DNA of 64,000 nt. Origin: Patiria miniata (lineage: Eukaryota; Echinodermata; Asteroidea; Valvatida; Asterinidae). The DNA lies in assembly GCF_015706575.1 (NCBI RefSeq), contig NW_024037055.1, positions 15,538,262-15,602,261 on the forward strand, given 5' to 3'. The position numbers and the translations under genes were made by a program. Of the stretch, positions 56,920 to 64,000 are shown piece after piece. The number at the start of each line of letters is the position of its first letter. Positions within the stretch are counted from its first letter, which is position 1. The notes under the pieces were generated by a model. That model was not told where the DNA came from. It did not search any database and saw only the letters and a list, made by a program, of their open reading frames with translations.

Positions 56920-58780
56920 CTGCGTGGCTGCTCAAGGTTGCCTTTTTGAATTTGACAAAGCTGATTTCTTGTTTAAATAATTGACATGATTTCTCTGCTG
57001 AGAAACCAGGGTTTTTTTTACTTGGCTTTTCAAACTTGATAAGCAAAGAGTTATTAAAAACCTAGTGTTTCAAGCAAGAAACAAAGCCAGATTTCTCAGT
57101 CTAGCCTAGAAACTTTTTTTTCTGATTTATTGTGCTTACTTGCCATAGTCTAAGCCAGGGGTAGTGCTAGAAGTTTTATATGCTTTTGCCAAAACCAACA
57201 ATCATTATAGCTCATGTGTTTTTGATGTTCAGTCTATTAAAGTCTCCCCAACTCTCCTTTTCTGGCCATTGACAGGGTACTTGTGCACGGGGCCCATACA
57301 GTATACGTAGTAATTCATTTTTTTTAAAACACGTTTAAGGGTCCCTTTTAAAATTCAAAGTGCCACTATGAAAAGAAGTACATGGGCACTGCTGTAGAGT
57401 TTCTAAGAAATTCAAATATGGTACTCGAATGTGTCTTGTGATTTTTGAGATTTGTAACAGCATGGAAAACTTTTGTTGTGTATCTATTTTGCCTGAATGA
57501 ACCACACAATTTATGTAAAGTAATGTTTGAATTTCTTAGAAAATGAGTAAACAAATTATCCTTCAAAAGTTCAATACTGACTTACTCAGTTACTGTACAA
57601 GTGTCACTGTAAAAAAAGGAGGTGGTACGGAATCAAGAAGCCAGTTTTCTTTTCTTTTAATAATCGAAAATGTCAAAAGAAATACACTTTTTGTTTGCAG
57701 AAAGTTCAAAAATGTTGGATGAAAATTGTACTTACAGGTGAACATTATTTAGAGAATTTCTGCTCAATTAATAAAACAGTGAAAGCACCGGAAAATATTA
57801 AGTAACATTGAAGTTACTAGTGAAATTATTTCATTTAGAGTGAAGTATAACATTTTACGAGGAGAAAAAACGAGGTTTGTAGGCTGTGCCTATGTGTATG
57901 TGAATTAAAAAAAAAATATTTGTCAGTTTATTTATACTTGTGTCCCTTTTTTTTCAAATTCAGAATCATCACAATTTTGAAAGCTATACGTACATGCCCA
58001 GTCTTCTGAGAGAAGAAAATTTAATTTATTTGTTTTGCTTAAATTGACGTATACTTGACCTACATGTACATGTACATTTTACACACCACTTAACAGGCCT
58101 GGAAAAAAGTTGACTTCCCTGCAAGATCAAATTTAACACCACTTGTACATGTATGTACATGTATTATGTAATTCATGCTTCATCGGCTTCCTGATTTTCC
58201 CAATTTTTCTCAGCTCTTCCAGAGCACTACATGGTAAAATGTGTAATTATTGCGTAAATAATGTAGACTATACCAACCCTAGTTTGGTGTACTGTACAAA
58301 TGTAGAACCGTATGCAAAAATAAAAATAACCGTCAGTTTATCTTATGCAAAATTATTAAATGACATAAAAAAAAAACGACTTCCCAATTCCTCAGAAACA
58401 AAAACGAGAAACCCAGTTGTTTTTTTACTTGGCTTTTCAAACTTGATTAACGTGGTTTTCAATTCGAAAAAAAAATGAATTATAAAAAGAGCCTGATGAT
58501 TCGAGGAAGAAACGAGGTAGAATAGAATATCAGCAGTCATATCTGGGTGGTGTTTCATTCAGCCAAAACAGAAAAGCTGTGTTTAGGGTAACCCGACCTG
58601 GATTTTTGGCGGCAAAAAACCTCAAACTTGTTATTGCCATTTTGCTGGTTGATAATTTTAAATACACACTGGTTTGAATTATTTGACATGACCATAATCA
58701 TTCCCACATTTGAAACTGGACACAAATAAAACAAAATTATTTCCAATTCCCTACCTACACATGTATCTGCCTGGATTTTT
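56920..58780. other. no gene seen; weak direct repeat
   Basis: AT-rich. Sequence around 57000-57085 ('acttggcttttcaaacttga') recurs, diverged, at 58408-58515. No coding region supported. Confidence 0.5.
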
Positions 58781-58782
58781 TT

Positions 58783-58812
58783 AGCTGTTTCGGTGTACAC
58801 ACCGAAACAGCT
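58783..58812. repeat. 30-bp palindrome at edge of satellite
   Basis: Arms AGCTGTTTCGGTGT and ACACCGAAACAGCT, exact, with a 2-base spacer. 'cgaaacagct' also marks unit ends in the left repeat domain (about 574, 2194 and 5038). Confidence 0.95.
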
Positions 58813-58814
58813 CT

Positions 58815-59460
58815 TGTTTTCGTTAAGATTTTTTTTTTTTTTTTTCTTATTTTTCCACTTTTGTCATATGTTTTGTACACGTTTTTCTTCTACCCATACA
58901 CTTCGGCATTTTCGTAAATGCCATCGACTTCAGACTTGGCACACACTTAGACCAACACCCACAGATGGTCCTAGAAGAAATTTGTGATCATGACGTCATC
59001 AGGTGTCGGGTTACGTGACTTTAAAGATGCATTTTTCCCCATATGTTTTGTACACGTTTTAAAACACTCCACTTTGGCACCTTCGTAAATCTGATCGACT
59101 TTAGACTCGGTACATACTTAGACCACCACCCACAGATGGTCCTAGAAGAAATTCGTGATCGTGACATCATCAGGTGTCAGGTTACTTCACATTAAAGATG
59201 TATTTTTATCACATAGGTTTTGTACACGTTTTAGAAAACACTCCACTTTAGCACCTCCGTAAATCTGATCAACTTCAGACTTGGTACACTCTTAGATCAC
59301 CACCAACATATGGTCCTAGAAGAATTCGTGATGGTGACATCGTCAGGTGTCAGGTTACTTCACATTAAAGATATATTTTTTTCTCACATAGGTTTGTACA
59401 CGTTTTTCTTTAAACATTAGACTTTGGCATTTTCATATATCTGATTGACTTTACGCCTAC
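58815..59460 (+). repeat. ~172-bp satellite, right block (3-4 copies)
   Basis: Same family as 4245-5005: 'acagatggtcctagaagaa' near 58960 and 59132, and a diverged copy near 59305, spacing ~172 bases. The orientation matches the left block. Confidence 0.85.
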
Positions 59461-59464
59461 ATTG

Positions 59465-60325
59465 TGAAACAAAACAGGCTCTTCGGATTTGATAAATATA
59501 TGTAGCATGCAAGGTTTTTCTGCTAATTTTGAGAGGACTTCATTTCACTGGTGCATATATTTTATAACGGGCTTTAGAGGTTATGTGTCCATTCCTTTAG
59601 AGAAAGTCTGTGGTAGTGAAAAGCATTTAAATTTGCCAGGCAAGAGCTGAAGGAAACTTTTTGTGCTGTGAATGATACAAAGTAATAAAACATGAGAAGT
59701 ACAATTCATTGAAATTCAATATTATTTATTTGCATTTCACTAAATCAAGAACAAATAACGCAAGGTTGGATGTACACAGCTATGGTTGAACAAATGTCTG
59801 ACAGTATTCTTTGGTTGAAGGAAGCAAAATGAATTGTAATTTGAGATAATTATCTACACACTTTAGAGTACACAACACGAGTCAGCAAGTAAAAAACACT
59901 CCAACCTTTTCTATGAAAACTTTACATTAGAATTATTTTTCTTATCACAAAACTTATGAACATAAAGCACTTCTTTCACTGCATTTTTCCTGTTTTGGGC
60001 AATTGCATAAAATCCAACATACGTCTGACCACATGAAGTATATGTACAAGGTGATTAAGGTGGTGGTATGTTAGTCTGGTCAGCAATTGTTTTCTACCCA
60101 TTAAAAGTGACGTATCACATAACACTTTTCCAACAGCAGGTCATAAAAGTGTCTGGCATGTCCAAATTTACGGAATTGCCCTCAAAGGGAATTTACATTT
60201 AAACCTTTACAACTGAACATCCTTATTCAAACTGAGTTTCTATTTAGTGTGACTGCAGATTTCAAGGATAATGTGCACATAACCATAATAGTCTTTAACT
60301 GCACAATATTTGATTAGAAATTAGT
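59465..60325. other. no gene seen
   Basis: AT-rich unique sequence; nothing supportable. Confidence 0.5.
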
Positions 60326-60329
60326 AGCC

Positions 60330-60830
60330 TTGAATAATCACATTGATTCAAGAGGTGGCTCACAATAATTGGGATAGTAGGACAAATTATATGTAGCCTT
60401 GACATCACAATCATAGAAGAGGTTGTTCACAGAAGTCAAGCTTGCATGGCAGATCGTCAGATACAATCAAGGCTTTGACATTTCAGTAAGCATATATATG
60501 AGGCCACATACATAAGTCAGGTTTTGTTGGCAGGTGATAAGTAGCCTCAGACATGACAGTGATGCAAAAGGTGGCTGACAGAACTCAGGCTTGGATGGCC
60601 AGTGATTAGCAGCCTCAGACATCACATAGAGTGGTGTAACAGGTGACCCAAAGAGCTTGGGCTTGGATGAGAGTTGATTAGTATTACAACAAAGTGTAGT
60701 CGGGCTTGGATGACAGGTGACTAGTAGCCTTCAACATCACAGAGGCACAAGCGGTGGCTGACACAACTCGGGCTTGAACGGCAGCCGATTAGTCCTACTT
60801 GACATCGCACTTAATGCTTAACAACACAAA
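60330..60830. repeat. degenerate tandem repeat ('ggcttggatg ... tagcctc')
   Basis: Repeated words 'gggcttggatgacaggtgac', 'tagtagcctt' and 'gtggctgacagaact' every ~70-90 bases. The same words reappear at 61795-61990. Confidence 0.65.
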
Positions 60831-60839
60831 ATTAGAAAG

Positions 60840-61400
60840 AAAAGTGTGTAAATAGCAGTTGTATTAGTCTAAAAGAAACCGTCAGAGATATTAATGTCCA
60901 ACATGTATTTATATAAGCCTCAGATATGCACTGCTATTGACCAGTTGAGAGCCCATTATTCGTGCCTGGGTCGTCTGATTTAGCCATTTAAATATCAGTC
61001 AGTAAGGATAAAGACTTGTTTAAAACTGCACACTGTAGCACATGCTCACAAAACAAAGTGCATGCACATGCCACTCAGCTTAGGAGAAGCATTGAATTGA
61101 TCTTGTGTAAGGTAGAATGCTGAGCATGCAATGCAGAAGCACACTCTATAAGTAACCTGATCTGAAAATACAGTAAGCATATCAGTGACGATTTCAGCAC
61201 TTTTTTTAAAAGGATTTTGATTACATTTTTTTTTATCTATACATGTAAATGTTGATAATAGTGTAACCAAGCAGTTATAAATGTGATTTGTAATATTGGT
61301 CTGAGTCCAGTTGTCGATAGTGACCCTTGATTCCTTTCTGTTCTGGTCATTATCAACAACCACGCTCTAACTAATTCTTACCATATTGTTTACAACTGCT
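60840..61400 (-). repeat. ~1.1-kb diverged tandem duplication, unit 1
   Basis: Homologous to about 61985-62560, with words such as 'gaatgctgagca', 'tgatctgaa' and 'aatgttgataatagtg' in the same order. Minus-strand frames in both units share some residues (AEI/VEI, SDQxTYxVC), but differences are not concentrated at third positions, so coding is not supported. Confidence 0.7.
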
Positions 61401-61794
61401 TTTCAGCACACTTTTATCATCACTTTTCATTTGTGCCTAGTGCTCACACAATGTACATGAAACAATTAGGTTACAAAACAGTGCGAATGATAATGTATTT
61501 ATATCTACACCTACCAGTAGAGTAGACTGTCGTTGATACAAACACTGTCACAGCAAACATAAAGCCTCGGTCCTATAATCATGCATTTACGTGCACAATG
61601 AATGAGACTGGCACTCACTTAATAAAAATTCTCTTGTAACAATCATTTTTTGCTATGTCTGGCTAAGTTTGTAGTAACAAGAATCAACCGTAATTGTATC
61701 TTACCTTTAAAAACTTGGAATGTGCAAATAGTTCCAACAGACAGCTTCAAACAAATGAGGCAGTCATCTCTTGAAGCTTCAGAGCGGTATAAGA

Positions 61795-62620
61795 GATGGC
61801 TTATAGTACTCAGGTTTGGTTGACAGGGAATAGTAGCCTCTGACATCAGTGATTCACGAGGTGACTCGCAGAATTCTGGCTTGGTTGGCGGGTGATGGAA
61901 GTGGCTGACATCAGTGATGGATTAGATCGCTCAGAGCACTCACACTTGGATGACAGGTGATAATTGGTCCTTGACATCAGTCATGCTATAATATGGGCCA
62001 AAGAATAGAAAATTGGAAAATTGAAGAATGCTATTGACGAGTTGACAGTGCATTGCTGGTGTGTGGGTGGTCTAAACCATCCACTGAAACATCATAGTCC
62101 GTTATGATGAAGACTTGTGTTTAAAACTGGCAATTGTGACACATGCCGACAAAACAATCCACATGCAACATGTGCCACTCACTGTTAAATTACTGAGGTG
62201 ATCTTGTACGGTACATGTATAGGGTGGAATGCTGAGCACATCAAGTATGCAGTGTACCGAGTAGATGCACACATAATAAGTCGCCTGATCTGAAGATGCC
62301 GTAAACACATCACTGAAGATTTCAACACTTTTGCAGAGACTTTGATTAGAAAAATGTATTTATACATACATGTTTGTGTAAATGTTGATAATAGTGCAAC
62401 CAAGCAGTTATTAATGGATGTTTCATATTGGTCGAGTCCGATTGTGGATAGTGACCCTCGATCCGCTTCTGTTCTGGTCATCATCAACAACCATGTTCTA
62501 ACGCCTTTTAACCACTTGTTAGAGAACAGAAACAGAGATAAATGGCTGCTGCAAGTTGCATGGCTGTTAACTACCTTGTCAATCAAAAACAATTGAATAA
62601 TAATTAATTTACCACTTACA
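61795..62620 (-). repeat. ~1.1-kb diverged tandem duplication, unit 2
   Basis: Second unit, consisting of the 'ggtttggttgacag' tandem words followed by the homologous ~600 bp. See unit 1. Confidence 0.7.
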
Positions 62621-62727
62621 CCTACTTGTGTCTTACCTTTAAAACATTAAACCATGGGCGTCAATCGGTGGGGCATGGGGGTGACAAGCCCGCCCCCCCC
62701 CCCCAACTTTTCAAAGAGGGTGGATAT

Positions 62728-64000
62728 CATATCAACTATTGATCAGTCTGGTTTACACGACTATTGATCCATCTGGTTTACACGACTATTGATCCATCTG
62801 GTTTACACGACTATTGATCCATCTGGTTTACACGACTATTGATCCATCTGGTTTACACGACTATTGATCCATCTGGTTTACACGACTATTGATCCGTCTG
62901 GTTTACACGACTATTGATCCATCTGGTTTACACGACTATTGATTCATCTGGTTTACACGACTATTGATCCATCTGGTTTACTCGACTATTGATTCATCTG
63001 CTTTATACGACTATTGATCCATCTGGTTTACACGACTATTGATCCATCTGGTTTACACGACTATTGATCCGTCTGGTTTACACGACTATTGATCCATCTG
63101 GTTTACACGACTATTGATCCATCTGGTTTACACGACTATTGATCCATCTGGTTTACTCGACTATTGATTCATCTGCTTTATACAACTATTGATCCGTCTG
63201 GTTTACACGACTATTGATCAGTCTGGTTACACGACTATTGATCCGTCTGCATTATACACGACTACTGATCTGTCTGGTTTACACGACTATTGATCCATCT
63301 GGTTTACACGACTATTGATCCATCTGGTTTACACGACTATTGATCCATCTGGTTTACACGACTATTGATCCGTCTGGTTTACACGACTATTGATCCGTCT
63401 GGTTTACACGACTATTGATCCGTCTGGTTTACACGACTATTGATTCATCTGGTTTACACGACTATTGATCCATCTGGTTTACTCGACTATTGATTCATCT
63501 GCTTTATACGACTATTGATCCGTCTGGTTTACACGACTATTGATTCATCTGGTTTACTCGACTATTGATTCGTCTGCTTTATACGACTATTGATCCATCT
63601 GGTTTACACGACTATTGATCCATCTGGTTTACACGACTATTGATCCATCTGGTTTACACGACTATTGATCCATCTGGTTTACTCGACTATTGATTCATCT
63701 GCTTTATACAACTATTGATCCGTCTGGTTTACACAACTATTGATCAGTCTGGTTACACGACTATTGATCCGTCTGCATTATACACGACTACTGATCTGTC
63801 TGGTTTACACGACTATTGATTCGTCTGCTTTACACGACTATTGATCCATCTGGTTTACACGACTATTGATTCGTCTGCTTTATACGACTATTGATCCGTC
63901 TGGTTTACACGACTATTGATCAGTCTGATTTACATGACTATTGATCCGTCTGGTTTACACGACTATTGATTCATCTGGTTTACACGACTATTGATCCGTC
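62728..64000. repeat. 25-bp satellite with higher-order structure
   Basis: About fifty copies of the 25-base unit GACTATTGATCC-rTCTGGTTTACAC, running off the window end. Variants (CTGCTTTATAC, CTCGAC, and CTGCATTATACACGACTACTGATCT) are distributed non-randomly. The last variant occurs at 63241 and again at 63767, 526 bases apart, about 21 units. There are no unique spacers, so this is not a CRISPR array. Confidence 0.95.

Noticed and set aside
62728..64000. CRISPR-like array
   Set aside because: Contiguous 25-bp units without unique spacers in a eukaryotic context; it is satellite DNA.

Overview
This window is metazoan nuclear DNA, most probably from a marine invertebrate. Deuterostomes such as echinoderms, hemichordates or amphioxus fit the mix of repeats, but I cannot fix the species. 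There is no operon structure. Exons are short and separated by AT-rich introns with GT/AG ends. Most of the window is repeats and transposon remains. Three distinct retroelement lineages are visible (a CR1/L2-like LINE, two Penelope-like remnants and a Tx1/L1-like remnant), with hAT-like and TA-flanked miniature DNA elements, SINE-like tRNA-derived pieces, satellites and long perfect palindromes.

Layout. 1-5.0 kb: a repeat domain built from units rich in the palindrome TGACGTCA, ending in a ~172-bp satellite. 5.07-8.37 kb: a broken Penelope-like element on the minus strand, bracketed by ~170-bp inverted repeats. 7.4-17.3 kb: a chain of foldback elements, including a hAT-type element with a perfect 8-bp target duplication (15541-16552) nested in a TA-flanked element (15340-17224), and two abutting near-perfect palindromes (11682-11856). 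18.43-22.44 kb: a plus-strand type-B carboxylesterase/cholinesterase-like gene in six recognisable exons. It has lost one coding block, has an altered nucleophile elbow, and carries a frameshift and an in-frame stop, so I call it a pseudogene. 24.9-28.77 kb: an apparently complete CR1/L2-like LINE with an unbroken 989-codon endonuclease plus reverse transcriptase ORF. 29.1-31.3 kb: two further broken retroelement tails on the minus strand, Penelope-like with GIY-YIG, then Tx1/L1-like.

32.7-44.8 kb is the most unusual part: a large inverted duplication. Its arms carry the same small two-exon gene candidate facing inward (left copy plus, right copy minus). The shared reading frame crosses the splice junction and many differences are synonymous, yet I recognise no family. 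The core between the arms is made of near-identical inverted and direct ~580-bp repeats and a degenerate array of TTGGGCATGC-TTGCCCAA hairpins.

44.8-53.5 kb: AT-rich minisatellites, a hairpin with perfect 50-bp arms, a 450-bp tandem duplication, GGCCTTGG/GGCCTCGG minisatellites, a 90-bp minisatellite and a tRNA-derived SINE. 53.5-58.8 kb is mostly unique sequence with one GC-rich coding-exon candidate near 56.6-56.9 kb. 58.8-64 kb: the ~172-bp satellite returns, followed by diverged tandem duplications and a 25-bp satellite with a ~526-bp higher-order period that runs off the end of the window.

No gene set acting together as a pathway is visible. Family calls rest on motifs read by eye, and coordinates of repeat edges are approximate unless stated as exact.
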